This document shows positions 1 through 12,351 of a stretch of 64,000 nt of DNA, in pieces. Position numbers and translations under genes: made by a program. This DNA is from Cheilinus undulatus (Eukaryota > Chordata > Actinopteri > Labriformes > Labridae). The notes under the pieces are model-generated. The model searched no databases. It saw only the letters and a program-made list of their open reading frames with translations, and was not told the origin of the DNA. The DNA lies in the NCBI RefSeq assembly GCF_018320785.1, contig NC_054877.1, positions 23,480,329-23,544,328 on the forward strand. The letters are read 5' to 3'. Every line of letters starts with the position of its first letter. The stretch's first letter is position 1.

Positions 1-344
1 GGTTTGTTTGACAAGTAGGTTTACAATTGTAAGACTTTGGGTGGTTGTATCAATCTAAATGAGAGTTTTTCCTCTTAATTTACAAAACTGGCATTAAGAT
101 CCGTTATTATTTACATTAAATTGAATCAACAGGACTTTCCCATGCCACATAACATGGGACTCAGTTTTTAATGTAGAAATAAAAGCAGACACAAAACATG
201 TCTCCAGAATTGCCCTTCTCTCATATTTTGTTTCAAATGTGTTTCCTAATTTATTTTTCTGCACATTTATTCACTGGGTTCTCCAACCTTCAAGTTGATC
301 TTTCAATCAATTTCTTGCTGTTTCTTTTTTTTTTTTCTGTTCAG

Positions 345-490
345 ATGATCTTCCTGTTATCGATACAGACAGCGATCAGGGGGAGTCTGCGGAAGAAGTA
401 GAGAAGGACAGTGGGCAACAAATCTCTGACTGTGAGTCAGAGCCCTTTGTTGACAAAGCTGAAGAATTATCTCAGGATCAACATGAAAAT
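345..490 (+). CDS. spidr: spidr coding exon (window exon 1)
   Basis: A pyrimidine-rich acceptor ending in ttctgttcag precedes an acidic, Ser-rich reading frame (DDLPVIDTDSDQGESAEEVE and onward) that runs into a gtgagt donor at 491. The exon starts with the last two bases of a split Asp codon and ends on a complete codon. The acidic low-complexity composition fits the disordered N-terminal part of SPIDR. An in-frame ATG at 345 overlaps the acceptor and reads a different frame, so it is not a start codon. Confidence 0.8.
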
Positions 491-566
491 GTGAGTGATT
501 CTTATTTTGATATATTCTGCTTCATCTAGTTTTCAAAACACCTGTACTTATGAAGTTGAGGACTTA

Positions 567-1690
567 CAGGTACATCTCAAAAAATTAGAATATAATGAAA
601 AAGTTAAATATTTTTGTCATTCATTTCAGAAAAGGGAAACCCAAATATTACATAGACTCATTACACATAGAGTGAAATATTTCAAGCCTTTATTTCTTGA
701 AATTTTGATGATTATGGCTTACAGATAATGAAAAGCCAAAATTTTGTGTCTTAGAAAACTACAATATTGTGAAAAAGTTCAATATTGGAAAGTCATGGTG
801 TCACACCCTAATCCGCTAATTAACTCAAAACACCTGCAAAGGTTTCCTGAGCCTTTAAATGGTCTCTCAGGCTGGGTCAGTAGGCCACACAATCATGAGG
901 CAAACTTGACAGATGTCCAGAAGACAGTCATTTACACCATCCACAAGGAGGGTAAGCCACAAAGGTCGTTGCTAAAGAAGCTGGTTGTTCACTGAGTGCT
1001 GTATCCAAGCATATTCATAGAAAGTTGAATGGAACAAAAAAGTGTGGTAGGAAAAAGTGCACCAGAATAGGGGATAATCACAGCCTTGAGAGGATTGTCA
1101 AGCAAAATCCATTCAAGAATTTGGGGGAGCTTCACAAGGAGTGGACTGAGGCTGGAGTCAGCACATCAAGAGCCACTTTGCACAGACGAATCTTACCTAG
1201 ACATGTCAAGCCACTCATGAAACAGAGACAACGTCAGATGCGTCTTACCTGGGCTGTGAAGAAAAAGAACTGGACTGTTGCTCAGTGGTCCAAAGTCCTC
1301 TTTTCAAGTGAAAGTAAATTTTGCATGTCATTTGGAAATCAAGGTCCCAGAGTCTAGAGGAAGAGTGGAGAGGCACAGAATCCATGTTGCTTGAAGTCCA
1401 GTGTGAAGTTTCCACAGTCAGTGATGATTTGGGGTGCCATGGCATCTGCTGGTGTTGGTTCACTGTGTTTTCTGAAGTCCAGAGTCAACGCAGCCATTTA
1501 CCGGGACATTTTGACCTGAACCCCATAGAGAATCGATGGGGTATTGTCAAGAGGAAGATGAGAGACATCAGACCCAACAATGCAGATGACCTGAAGGCTG
1601 CTATCAAAGCAACCTGGGCTTCCATTACACCTGAGCAGTGCATCTGGTATCTACTCGACCTGGAAAGATCTGGTGGGGCCAAATTGTTAT
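567..1690 (+). mobile_element. Tc1/mariner-like element, degenerate, 3' end missing
   Basis: The left end reads CAGGTACATCTCAAAAAATT directly after a TA dinucleotide (565-566), as expected for a Tc1-type terminal repeat and TA target duplication. Internal frames match Tc1 transposase in order: a paired-type DNA-binding region near 955-1075, the KKNWTVAQWSKVLFSSESKF stretch near 1260-1320, and DLNPIENRWGIVKRKM near 1516-1560. A deletion near 1500-1515 removes the middle of the catalytic domain, and the right terminal repeat is not found, so this is a dead copy. It lies in the spidr intron in the sense orientation. Confidence 0.85.
1025..1672 (+). pseudogene. Tc1 transposase remnant
   Basis: Two overlapping frames (1025-1357 and 1321-1698) together cover the middle and the C-terminus of a Tc1-type transposase. 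The first catalytic Asp position reads SSESKF instead of the usual SDESKF, so the residue is lost. The block between the two halves of the DDE domain is deleted, and frames are broken by stops. No function is expected. Confidence 0.8.
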
Positions 1691-2161
1691 GGGGCTAGGG
1701 GTGAGCTTGGGCAGCAGAATGCATAGCCAATAGTAGAAGAGATAGGCAGCACAAGATGTGAATGAGATACAGCAACAGAACAGCAGCTTTCTTATGTACC
1801 AGATTTTGGTGCAACACCCTGCATTTTTGAGGCAATAATTAACATGTAAAGACCTTTGCAACTTACAAAAAATCAACAATATCTTAGGTTTTGAAAACTG
1901 TCGGAAATATCTTAGGTGATGTAATTACACATTTAGAAAAAGAAAAGTCTTACACAGGTGTAGTCATTTTTAATTAATGTAGACATTTCAGTACAAGACT
2001 TCTGCATAATGCACCTTAATCTCTTTGGACTGGACTGATGTGGGTTAAGGTAATGACAGTAGAATTCATGAATTCAAAAACAGTAGGCATGCAGAAGCAA
2101 TGAAATGTCGCCATTTAGATCTAGCATCTCTTTTTATTAAGGCTGTTATGTCTTGAAATGA

Positions 2162-2176
2162 ACACTAGGTGGTGCC
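2162..2176 (+). promoter_or_regulatory. CTCF-like motif
   Basis: ACACTAGGTGGTGCC matches the CTCF core (CCASYAGRKGGC) at most positions. It lies in a non-repetitive part of the intron, 335 bp from a second match. Binding is inferred from motif only. Confidence 0.35.
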
Positions 2177-2496
2177 ATACAACCTCTTAAAGTTTTTTCA
2201 GCTAAATGAGCACATAGTATGTTTCAAATTAAACAATGTTTAGATGACTGTCAGTAAATACGGATTCCCTAGAAGTAGTGACTCAAGTGTTAGTACTTTT
2301 CCTCGAGTCCAGTGTCTAACAGCTGCTTTAGCTCTGTCAGCCGGGTGTTTAAAGCTCATGAGCCTCACTTTCTTGCATGAATGCAAATGTTTCAGTATGA
2401 TGATAAATAGCTAGTGCAGTGTTATATATCAAGTCTCAAGTAATATAACTCAAGTACTGTAGTTATTGATTTAAACTAGTATTTTGAGCTTTTATA

Positions 2497-2509
2497 CCAG
2501 CAGGGGGAG
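2497..2509 (+). promoter_or_regulatory. CTCF-like motif
   Basis: CCAGCAGGGGGAG agrees with the CTCF core consensus except at the last core position. Same orientation as the match at 2162. Binding is inferred from motif only. Confidence 0.4.
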
Positions 2510-4789
2510 TGTTGCAGTCTTCCTCTCATGTCCTGAAAAGGCCTCTCTGGCTCAGACCAGAGCTGCACTGTGCACTCATGTTCCAAACAGTCAAAGTTCA
2601 CGAGCTGAGGTAGCAATAAAACAACGAGTGAATGTGCTGCCAATTATTCACTGATCCACAGCAGGGATTTAAACACTTTGTAATGAAACGATGAAGGGCA
2701 GTTGTTACATTTAATTAGTTCAAACTCAGATATTTAGAGGATTAAACAATTTGGATTTGTTTTTTATATATATAAAAGAGGAAACACTCTAGAATATAAA
2801 AAAATTTAAATTGGTTGTCATTGAGTATTAGAAGGGTACCACAATGACACACATTTATGTTTTAGCATCCAAAGAGTAGGAAATAACTGCTTTTTAACTC
2901 CTGAACCATTATTAATTAGATGCTTTGAGGTTTTGACTCTTTTTAGAGCTTTTGTTGTCATCAGCTTGAGCTCTTAGACTAATAATTCTCCAAAATCTTA
3001 AAGACTAAATGAGGGCTGGGACATGTTTTTCATTGTAACTTGATTGTCAAGTTTATTTTCAGGTTGACAAGTAACTCCAGGCTCCATAAAATGTAACAAA
3101 GCAAAGACAAGTTACCATTCAGGTTAAAAAAGAAAAGGTGATAATTTTTAATGTTTTGTTTTGTGAGTTCAAAATCTGCAAATATATAGTGAAAAGAGAT
3201 TAGAAAAAGAAGATGGAAAACCTTAAGAAAATGATTTTAAAAGCTGAAAACAGCTGTTTCTACCATAAAATGCAAACTTACTATGAGGAATGAAAATTCT
3301 CTTGACACTTGAATATAATTTGTATAATACTCAACTAATCTTTTAGTCAACAATTCCTTGCACCTCTAGAAAATTATACAAATTGTACAATTTTTAGCAA
3401 ATACTTATAGAAACATATTGTTAGTAATGTTTCCATACATGCTGTAATTTGCTGAATGCATGAATTCGACATTAATTGTCGCTCTTCAATCTTCTGTGGT
3501 CTCTGTTGCACACTCTGTAGACTCTGATTGTGCCGTTGTTTTCATAGATGTTCAGACTTGGTGTTTGTTAAAGGCAGGGCTGGCATGGAGAGAATGTACA
3601 AGGAGTGGTGCTGCAGGTGTTGTACTCAGGTTGAAGGCAACACACAAAGTGTGGTTGTTTTACTGCACACTTAACAAGTTATTGATCTGTTAGATGTTAA
3701 ATTACAGAGGTAATGAGGTGGTCTAGATGGCAGATAAAAACACTTAGAACATGATCATTTCACGTTTTTCATTATCGAAAGTTGAACTTAAGTTACAAGG
3801 GTTTTTTTTCTGTGTGAGTTTGCAGAGGCTGTATGTGGAGAGGAAACCTGTTGACAGATTAGCATCACTCCTGTAGACCCAGCTACTTCCTCTTGCCGCA
3901 CTTTAATTTGCTGCTATCAGCTCTCTGGGGTCAAAGATCATGCAACAGGAGGCTTGTGGTCTGAGGACAGCCTGAAAGACACCCTGTAAGGGTCCTAGTT
4001 TTTCAATTATTGCTGTGCTAATGTGACAACTGGGCTTGTCACAAAATTTGAATCTTTGTTATGTTACTAGAAAAGTCAGGCTAGAGTGTTACCTTTTATG
4101 ATATTACAGGAAAAGTAAATAAAACCTTAACACCAAATATTTGGGGATTTCATATTTTAAATAAAAAAAACTCGTGCACATTGTCTAAATTGCACCAATG
4201 TGTACATTGGCAGTGTTAGCATACCACAACATTTCAATATTGTCTTACAAATTTCTATCATGTCCTCTCTTATTGACTCAGCTGTTGGTTTAAAATAAAA
4301 CTAGAGTTGAGTTTTTAAGGCTTCAATCTCTTTTGATACTGTTATTATAACAGAAATGGTATGTTTCACATATGGTATCGAAAAGTATTTAAGTATGAAA
4401 TATTTTGACAATCTTGATGAATAACACATGCATATTTATCATGATATTTCAGTATGCATAAAAAAGTTTTGATTGAATTAGAACAGCAACATGTCAGCCT
4501 AGTTTCTTTCCTGCCCAGAGAGCCCGCGAACACACTGCCAATTCTAAATCAAACCGGACCTAACAGGATACAACAGAAGAGATCCCAGTCCAAGTCAAAG
4601 TTTATTATTCCAGATAAAAGCACATCTGACTCACATGATGAATGGCTGCCAGATTTCTGTATATTATCGTACCAGTGCTAAAAGTGGACATCTTTGCATT
4701 TCAAGGCCAAATAGGATGTCCTCTCACCAGATGATGCTCGCTAACATCAAGGTCAACAACCCTCCCACCACATCAGGGCAGTAGCTTGA

Positions 4790-5110
4790 TCACGGTCGTG
4801 TCAACAGAGCACGACTATAAACATCATTTTACTACTGTTTGTTCAGGACAACATGCGAGCGGACGAGGCCGCGCACAGCTCTGTGTGCTTACAATGCTTT
4901 CAGTGCAGGCTGAAAACATTTTTGAGCGGCGGCCAGGAACATAGTGTTCCTTATACTCTGTAGCTGGTTAGAGTGTGACGTCTGCTGGCAGAGCGCCTAG
5001 CAGGGTCAAGTTGATTCAAATAAGAGCGCACGTTGGCTGACAGCGCCTGGTATGTTGGTCATGTCTGCACATGACAGGAACTTAGGTTCTCGTGGATTTT
5101 TCCATGAGGG
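4790..5110. other. CpG-rich patch in spidr intron
   Basis: About fifteen CpG dinucleotides fall within roughly 270 bases (for example GCGAGCGGACGAGGCCGCGC near 4856 and GAGCGGCGGCC near 4923), while flanking kilobases have very few. No ORF or terminal repeat is recognised. It may be a regulatory element or a young unrecognised repeat. Confidence 0.35.
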
Positions 5111-5366
5111 CTGATTCCCTCAGGTGGAGTGAGCAGTGAGACAGCAAAAAGGATTGTTGTGAAAATGTCTTGAGAACTAGTCAGCTTGACAGGGAGTTAG
5201 TGTACCATGTCATCTCTGTGTTATGATGACTTTATTTAATTTCATTAAAGCTGTAATGACTTATTCAATTCAAGTTTATTGAGGCAGTTTGAAAACCTTA
5301 CCTCACCCTATAAAGCTGTATTTGATACATTATTCAGCACTTTCAAAACTGGGTCAAATAATAATT

Positions 5367-5420
5367 TGTAGGGGCATAGCCCAGTGGTCATACCAGTGTA
5401 CCCCATGTTCAGTGGCTTTT
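5367..5420 (+). repeat. tRNA-SINE 5' fragment
   Basis: GGGGCATAGCCCAGTGGTCA resembles the A-box half of a tRNA-derived SINE head. The B box and tail are absent, so this is a fragment; assignment is tentative. Confidence 0.35.
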
Positions 5421-5654
5421 GTATTTGAAACTTAAAATACATTGATACAGATGTTTATAATAACATTTCAGGTAATGGCCAATACAGACACAGATGTTTT
5501 GGTCTAACACTTCCACACTGCTCACGTTTTCTTTCATTTTTGACCATGAAAAAGATCAGAATTTGTCCAGCAGGTCACATATTCAGCCCAAAAAAAGTAT
5601 TTTCTCAACCAGTTAGGAGTGCTAAATGCCAGCACTAAACTGATGCGCCACTAG

Positions 5655-5785
5655 AGCTGTGCGTCTTCACTGGTCTCACGATTTGATTTGATTATGATTA
5701 TCAGGTCAACAATTTGATTTGGCTCAATTCACTATCCTAATGCATCAAGAATCATCCGATGCATTTTTCCATTTTTTGTTACTGC
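5655..5785. repeat. Fish interspersed repeat fragment (GATTTGATT-rich)
   Basis: A run of imperfect gatttgatt/gattatcaggtcaac units followed by gatgcatttttcc resembles a widespread teleost nonautonomous repeat. A possible right part (tgatgcatccatgcatccct) is at 7558-7578, suggesting a larger element later split by other insertions. Confidence 0.45.
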
Positions 5786-6670
5786 ATATGGCTTCTTTTG
5801 ATCAGTGGAAGCAAATTGTCTGACAAAATCCCTATGTTAATGTAAATTTCTTTACAAATTCATTTTCACTTATGAAAAAAAGTGGGTGACTGCTACATGG
5901 GGGTCAAAAGTATCCTATACTTTGTAGCCAGGATCAGGTGCTCTTCAGGATAAGAGGACAACTTATATCCCTTAAGTCATTAAACTGAATGATAATGAAT
6001 TATGCAATAATAAAAATTATTACATTAATATTCTCTTTAAGTAAAAGGTTTGCTTGAAAAATAGCAGCTTTTGGAAAAGGCATGTTGAAATAGGCTTACT
6101 AAATGGAGGTTTAGTTATGCTTTTCCCTTTCCTAAATTCATAGGTTAACTTGTTTTCTAAAACATTTTAACAGTGTTGCAGTTATAAATCAAACTGCTTT
6201 CTCACCTGCTTCTATTTCCTTCCCCCACTCTCACACATCTCTTATTTAATGAGAGAAATTAACTTCACATCGCCCTGTCATGATTTCAAATTTGAGTTAG
6301 AAGTGTGACAGGCAGCCTCCTGTGTCAGGAAAAGGATTTTGTATCAACACAAACTAATGTGGCATTAAAGGAACATTTCTGGCAGGTTGATGGTCAGTGT
6401 CTGATTGTGTGGTAAATCAATTATATTTGGCTTTTAGTCCATTTATTGTCCATTTAATAGTGAATTAGCTCCACAGATGTGTTTTATCTCTTAATAATGT
6501 TTCACAGTATCACATGTAGCAATTACAATGGCACTAAAACATTCAACACACTGGTTTTAAACTGTTGGTGGGAACACCAAACATATAAGCGTCTGTTTGT
6601 CCTTTATCTCTTTTTCACTGTCTTCTTTTCTAATCCTCCCTGACTTGCTCTGTGTCTCCACGCTCTGGAA

Positions 6671-7135
6671 CAGTGTTTCCCTAACTTTTTCCTGGTGACC
6701 CACTTTTTACAAGGGTCAAGCCATTGAGGCCCATCAACCTTGCTTTCCCCTAATGGCTAGTGCTAGCTTTGATAGCGTTAATTCAAGACTCAGTCTGGTC
6801 CTGGTGTTTTCTGTTTTACAAGCCTGGAAGAAGCCATTTTACCTCTGCCACATAGACTTTCTTTAAATCTGTTACCCCTTGGGCCCTCGGTAGTTGTCTA
6901 GTCTGAAATAATGCGTTTCTTTTTCATTAGCCAAGCCTCAATTACTGACTTTAGCTCTTCTGCTGTCCAGTGGCTGGTAGTTTAGTACTATGATGGAAAG
7001 GGTTGGTGTTATAGGGTAGAGATCCCCATGTGGCTATTATGTAATAAATTTCATATTAAATACTGCAGCAAGAAATTATGAAAGCTAATTTAGTGACCCA
7101 AAAATACCTCCTGCGGTCCCAACCCAGACTTTAAG
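6671..7135 (+). repeat. hAT-like nonautonomous repeat, degenerate
   Basis: The left end CAGTGTTTCCCTAACTTTTT followed by a GACCCAC block is typical of fish hAT-derived repeats that begin CAGTG. The right end is decayed; the stretch near 7095-7125 mentioning gtgacccaaaaa and cggtcccaacccag may be its remains. Boundaries are approximate. Confidence 0.45.
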
Positions 7136-7586
7136 AATGAGAGCTTTAGAGAGTGTTTCTGGGTAGACAAGCCAGCACACTTATAACAAAGGAATTTATT
7201 GGTTTAGAAGCATCATGTGTAACTACTGCAAACTCAAAGACAAGAAAAGCTGCATCCCTTAAAACGGACTACTGTCAGAATGCATTGAAGAAGGGAAGGG
7301 AAGCTACTCTTTATTTGAGTATAGGTCCTGCAGCAAGAAACTACACATACACTGTCTGTCTGCATCGAGTATAAGCTGCTCCTGCACCGTGAGACAGAAT
7401 AGCCCGCATCACAATGCATCGTGGAAATGTTTATTTTTAACACAACTATGCATCACAACAGATAAACATCCTCTACTGACATCAGTTCATGCCCACCTCA
7501 TTTGCAAATGGTGGATGTTTGTCAGAAGGGCCGATATTAGCCACTATCGATGTTAAACTGATGCATCCATGCATCCCTACTTAAAA

Positions 7587-7712
7587 CAGGCAACCTGGGT
7601 TCAAGTCCTGCCTGTGCCTCCTTTCCCGCATGTTGTTCCCCTATCGCTCTCTCTCTCCAGTTTCTGACTTTATCTTCTATCCTATCTACAATTTTGGCTG
7701 AAAGCTCAAAAA
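7587..7712 (+). repeat. tRNA-derived SINE, 5'-truncated
   Basis: A B-box-like GGTTCAAGTCC (7598-7608) is followed by the CCTTTCCCGCATGT and CTCTCTCTCTCC segments shared with the copies at 39730 and 62655. The A box is missing. It sits directly after a repeat end (gcatccctac). Confidence 0.7.
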
Positions 7713-8182
7713 TAGATACTGAGGAAAAACTCTTTTTAAAATATCTACACTGTAAGAGAAAATTGTATCTAATAAATGTGTCTGTATTTGATAAATTGAA
7801 ATAAATACCCAGTCACAAGTGTGTTTTAGCATTGTGTCTGTTTGCTTTCATGTTTTACACCATTGTTCCTGGCAAGTTTCTCCTGAATACATGATAAAAC
7901 AAATACCTTTTATGCCACTAAATTGGCACCAATTAACTGAAGGGTAGCAGAAAGCTTGTATGAATTAATCACATAGTGGGAGAGCATGGAAATTATACTC
8001 AGGCCTCCATCCAGTAGTTAAAATGTATGCATGCTGTGTGAGAAGCATTGCTTCTTTACAGGAAATAATTTTGTGCTCTGAGTTCAAACTTTTGAGATTT
8101 GATTATTGCATATGCTCAGACGATAATCATACTGTGATTGATTGGATTATTTTTTTGATACTGTATTTGTAACTTTTTCTAG

Positions 8183-8418
8183 ATGCAAGAGCTGGGGATC
8201 TCAGGCTACATGTCTGACAGCGAGACTGTCAGTGGCGTAGCAACATCCAGCAGACTGGACTGCGAGAGCTTTCTCCTCCAAACTGGTGAGAGCAGCAGCA
8301 GATCGGTCAGTAACTGGGTCAGATCTGCTCAGGCAATGCTGCAAACACCTCAGAAGCAACACGACAGGCAGTCCAAGACTCCTGAAGACTCTGCGAAGAA
8401 GAAAAGGAAACTTCAAAG
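8183..8418 (+). CDS. spidr: spidr coding exon (window exon 2)
   Basis: Acceptor tttttctag precedes MQELGISGYMSDSETVSGVA and onward; the frame continues the previous exon in phase 0. The block is Ser-rich and ends in a basic KKKRKLQ cluster that could act as a nuclear localisation signal. The donor at 8419 (AG|gtgtga) is chosen because joining to 8914 makes SGGLAERLNRLQ without a break. The apparent ATG start at 8183 is simply a Met codon at the exon edge. Confidence 0.88.
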
Positions 8419-8913
8419 GTGTGAATGTCTTTACATTAAATAATTCCCTTTAGTGATGTATCAATTCACCTTCTCTTTTATGATCTAAAATGTCAAATTA
8501 ATTACCACCTAAACTCTGATGTGGATGTTTTCTGTGTGGATGATCACTGTGACATTACTGTATCGAGATTATTGCTTCACAACAAGAACAAACAGAGCAA
8601 CAATACGTTTTGCTTGCTGTTAGACGACAGTCAAAGTTTAGCTGAGATGTTTCCACAGCAGAACTGATGATAAAAGGGACACCTGGTGTCACGATGTGGG
8701 TGCTAAATGTCGTTGCCATTTCCAAGGCCCCCAAAATCTGACAGATGGCTATCTGTACTGTTTGACAGCCCAATTTTCTTGCAGCAGAACCTGCGTTTTT
8801 GAAATAAACATATTTACATGTGCTTTGTTTGATGCTGTGTGGGTTTACCAAGTACAGTCATCATTTTTCTTCACCTCTGATTGATTGTGTTTGTGTTTGT
8901 GTTTGTTGCACAG

Positions 8914-9014
8914 TGGGGGCCTTGCTGAGAGGCTGAATCGACTACAGAGTAGACAGAGGTCAGCTGTAAGTTTCTGGAGGCACCAATCCATCCCTGACAC
9001 CTCAACAGCAACAG
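8914..9014 (+). CDS. spidr: spidr coding exon (window exon 3)
   Basis: Acceptor tgcacag at 8911-8913; the exon encodes GGLAERLNRLQSRQRSAVSF and onward to STAT, then splits a Gly/Val codon at the gtgacc donor. This LAERLN..QSRQRSA..F block is one of the most conserved stretches of vertebrate SPIDR and the main reason for the gene call. Confidence 0.92.
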
Positions 9015-12000
9015 GTGACCCTCACAGTAATAACACCCCTTATAGCCCTCTGTGCATCTCTGAATCACTGTTCACATTTAATGATAAACTTTGATTTAAT
9101 TTGAAGACAGGGCCTTTTTGTGTTTCTTTGAGTGCAGAGGAAGCTCTGGCTGTAGGTTGATCACTGTGCCTCTGAACTGTGAACTCAGTATCTAGGTGAC
9201 AGGAAACTTCTTTTGGGTCTTTTTTCCTTTCCGTGGTGAACCAAACCTCTTCTTTCTCTCGTTAAGTGTCTCCTTATAATAGGACACAAACAGTGGCTTA
9301 AAAGTGACAGTTGATCGTGGAAAAAGAAAACAACAAACTGATATAGCACGTTTATGATCAGTGGTTTGTGGTTTGGTAAATGTAACATAACTAACAATGA
9401 ATTGGCTTTAAAGATTATTCATTTTGTTGCAGTTATTTGGTGTGGACTTTTTTTGTCCCTTAACATAAGAAGTTGGATTATTTTTGTACAACACTGCAGA
9501 AAAATTAAATATGCCTGTAAAACTATTTTTCTGATCATCAGTGACATGTCACAGACTTTGTCCATCAATAGAAAATTCTCATCTGGATTAAGTATGTGGA
9601 AATTAAACCGTTTTTAGCATAATAAAATCTATAACATTTTGTTTGTAAACTAACATTGAAAGGGTTAAATTAATCAAAAATATCTCTCAAATGTCTCTAA
9701 AAATGGCAGAATTAGTTAATTTATGTTGATTTAAGGCAGTTTTTCTGTGTGGATCTTTGTTACTACAGCCTGGGTGTTAACCATGGAGGATTATATAAAA
9801 TTAAAATTCTTATTGATTTCTGTTTTTCCACTTTTATCTTAGAAATGAATGTTATTTAAACAATTAATTGACCTTTTTTCAGGGTTCCTGCAGATCCTTG
9901 AAAAGTCTTTAAAACTCTTAAATTGGACATTTGAAATTTACGGCCTTAAAAAGTCTTAAAAACTCTTAAATTTACCAGTGAAAGGTCTTAAAATTTTAGA
10001 AGGCACATTGTCAAAGATATGTTTGGATCCAGTCTTTGTTTTCTAGCCAACATTATATGATGGGATCATTCTTTTTGTCTATATTCTTATCCGTGTAACA
10101 ATTAAACACATTTACAGCAGTGCTGTCTGTGTCATCCCCGCCCCCTCAGTATGCACAGGGTTCAGAGAGGAGCCTTCAATGTAATGATAAAATATTTAAG
10201 AAAATTAGAAAAACCTGAAATCAGCCACAAAGAGAGATTTCATAGTTGTTAAAGGCCGTTCCAGAAAACAGTGGAAAAATGGGGGTTACAACATGACGGC
10301 TGTATGTAACCATCAAGAGGTCTCTGTCCCAGGTTTATACTTGCTCCCTAAAGACCGCCTCTCCTCTGTGAAATAGATGGCCAGGATTTCATTTTTAAAC
10401 CCATATTGAGAGCTATGGTTTGTCACCTGTCACCTTAACTGAACGACAAAACATGACAAATAATCTGAAAAACTATAAATCAGTCGTTGCTGCAGGGAGT
10501 GAGGAAAAGACACAGGAAAAGCTAGCATGCTTCAGTCAGAGTCACTGTTTGAAAAATTTAGAAAATGTTAAATATCTTTATCAGCATCATTAACAAGATA
10601 ATCCTTTAATTTTGGTGATATCTGTTGATTATACTATTTCATGTTTGACTTCAAGGATAGCTTCAGCTGGTGTTTATTTTATGTGTTTAAGCAGTACACA
10701 GGCTCCTGTCATGTGATTTGTGTTTACTATGAAACTACTCGGTTTAAAAATGGTAAAAATTAAACATTCAAGCAACATATGCTTTATAAAGCTTTATAAA
10801 GGAAATTGTGTTCTTTTTTATTTAGAAATCAATCATTTGTATTTCTTACTGAATTTCCTCCACAAATTGTTTTATAATTATTCTTAAGAATTCAGAGCAT
10901 TCAGTGTTTGATGCTCATAATTTCCGTGGGGAAATTATTATTTTTTAGTACTTACTGAGATTAAATAAACCTAGTACGGTTGTAAAACACTAGTCCAGTT
11001 CTCTAAGATCTGGGCTACCAGCTTACCCTTATGTTAATAGGTCTTCCTTGACAAAAGCATTATTCTGCTTTAAAATAGTTAAACTCTTTTCATTATTATA
11101 TTAAATCATTATTATTATTATTAAATCATTAAATTTGAGCATTTATGACCCCAAAAAATCTTTTAGGTATTAATTTTTCTCAGCCGAGGCCTTTAAAAGG
11201 TCTTAAAAAGTCTTAAATTTGATTCAGAAGTTCCTTCATTTTCTTGTGGTCAAACTATCCAGCAAATTGTAATAGAAAAACATCCCTATGGCGGCACGCC
11301 TGTTTATCTCTGTTGTAGTAATTTTCATGTGTGATGTAAGTACACTTGCACTTGCATGTGTATGAGGCTTTAAAATGTTTCCTGAAATATACCGCTTCCT
11401 GACACTTATCAGATCACTGAAGGAGGACTTCAGTGCTATCTCAAATTTGGCCTGCTGCTTGTAGTTGTTCTGATGTTTTTGTGATCTGTGACGTAAATGA
11501 AGGGAGCACAAACAAAACACTCATGCATGGGCAAATGCATGTTAAAACTCAGCAACTCTGAAGCAATTCCTTTGATATTATCTACTCAGATTTTTTTAAA
11601 CTTACCTCCTGGCTACTTTCAGAGTTCGTGTGATCACTTCAGTGCAGTTTTCACATTTCAGAACGATCAGTTCTACACAAAAAAGAAAGCACGCAGCCAA
11701 GTTTCTCTCTATTATCTGGGTTTGATTAATAGCTTCAGGACTTTGTCTTGATTTGCTCTCCGTAATTATCTTTGGTGACTTTATTGTTCAGGCCAAAAGC
11801 AAAGTCAGCACTGTGGTGAAATTCCAAATATTTGTACACTCACCCAGTGGGATTCACTGGATCTCATATCCAGCTCAGCCTGAGTCAGAAAACCTTTACA
11901 GTTATGCAGCACATAGTTCTGATGCTAAAACTGAACCACTCGTATAACACATAATGAGTCCCACAGAGAGCAAGAATCCGTGAGAGCATCAGTACAATCT

Positions 12001-12079
12001 GTACGCACATACACACAAACACACAGGCTCTGACATAAACACTCAACATCTGTGTTGTTGTTTTTGCTCCGCTCTCCAG
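9015..12079 (+). other. spidr intron (3.1 kb)
   Basis: The middle (9880-11230) is a hAT-like fish repeat. The parts 9015-9879 and 11235-12079 are AT-rich and hold no recognised element; short frames there have no detectable coding features. Confidence 0.6.
9880..11230 (+). repeat. hAT-like nonautonomous repeat (CAGGGTTCC family), copy 1
   Basis: It begins CAGGGTTCCTGCAGATCCTT and carries repeated tcttaaa/aaaagtctta words, then ends in a mirrored aggtcttaaaaagtcttaaa segment near 11190-11215. The same left end, the internal AAAACACTAGTCCAGTT block (10985 onward) and the same right segment recur at 49711-50363. The CAGGG terminus suggests a hAT-type origin; no transposase is present. Confidence 0.7.
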
Positions 12080-12299
12080 TGGACAGGCCTGGCAAACTGG
12101 TGCTGGAGGTGCTGGAGGTTCAGGAGGAGTGCAACATGCAACTGGCCCTCTGCGAGCACCAGCAGCCCCCCAGAGAGGCCCACCAGCACTGTGACCCCAT
12201 CCCTGAGGAGAGGGCTCATGTGCTGGTGCTGTTTAACAGAGAGACAGCAGCCCAGCTGATTCCTGCACCCAGAGATGTCATCCACATTTACCCGCCATG
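12080..12299 (+). CDS. spidr: spidr coding exon (window exon 4)
   Basis: Acceptor gctctccag; the exon encodes VDRPGKLVLEVLEVQEECNM, then ALCEHQQ and ERAHVLVLFNRETAAQLI, ending in IYPP plus two bases of a Trp codon completed by the next exon. Alternating hydrophobic strands (KLVLEVLEV, HVLVLF, DVIHIY) suggest a beta-rich domain. Donor tg|gtgagag at 12300. Confidence 0.9.
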
Positions 12300-12351
12300 G
12301 TGAGAGCATGCAATACACAAAATCTGTTTCTTTTATTTTTTCCTTCTCTAC

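Larger units (their letters stand above)
491..8182 (+). other. spidr intron (7.7 kb) with repeats
   Basis: The intron holds a Tc1 relic (567-1690), two CTCF-like motifs (2162-2176, 2497-2509), a CpG-rich patch (4790-5110), a tRNA-SINE head (5367-5420), pieces of a fish repeat with GATTTGATT-like runs (5655-5785 and about 7520-7580), a hAT-like fragment starting CAGTGTTTCC at 6671, and a SINE tail (7587-7712). The stretches 1700-4790 and 7720-8182 are AT-rich and I recognise nothing in them beyond the CTCF-like sites. Confidence 0.7.
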
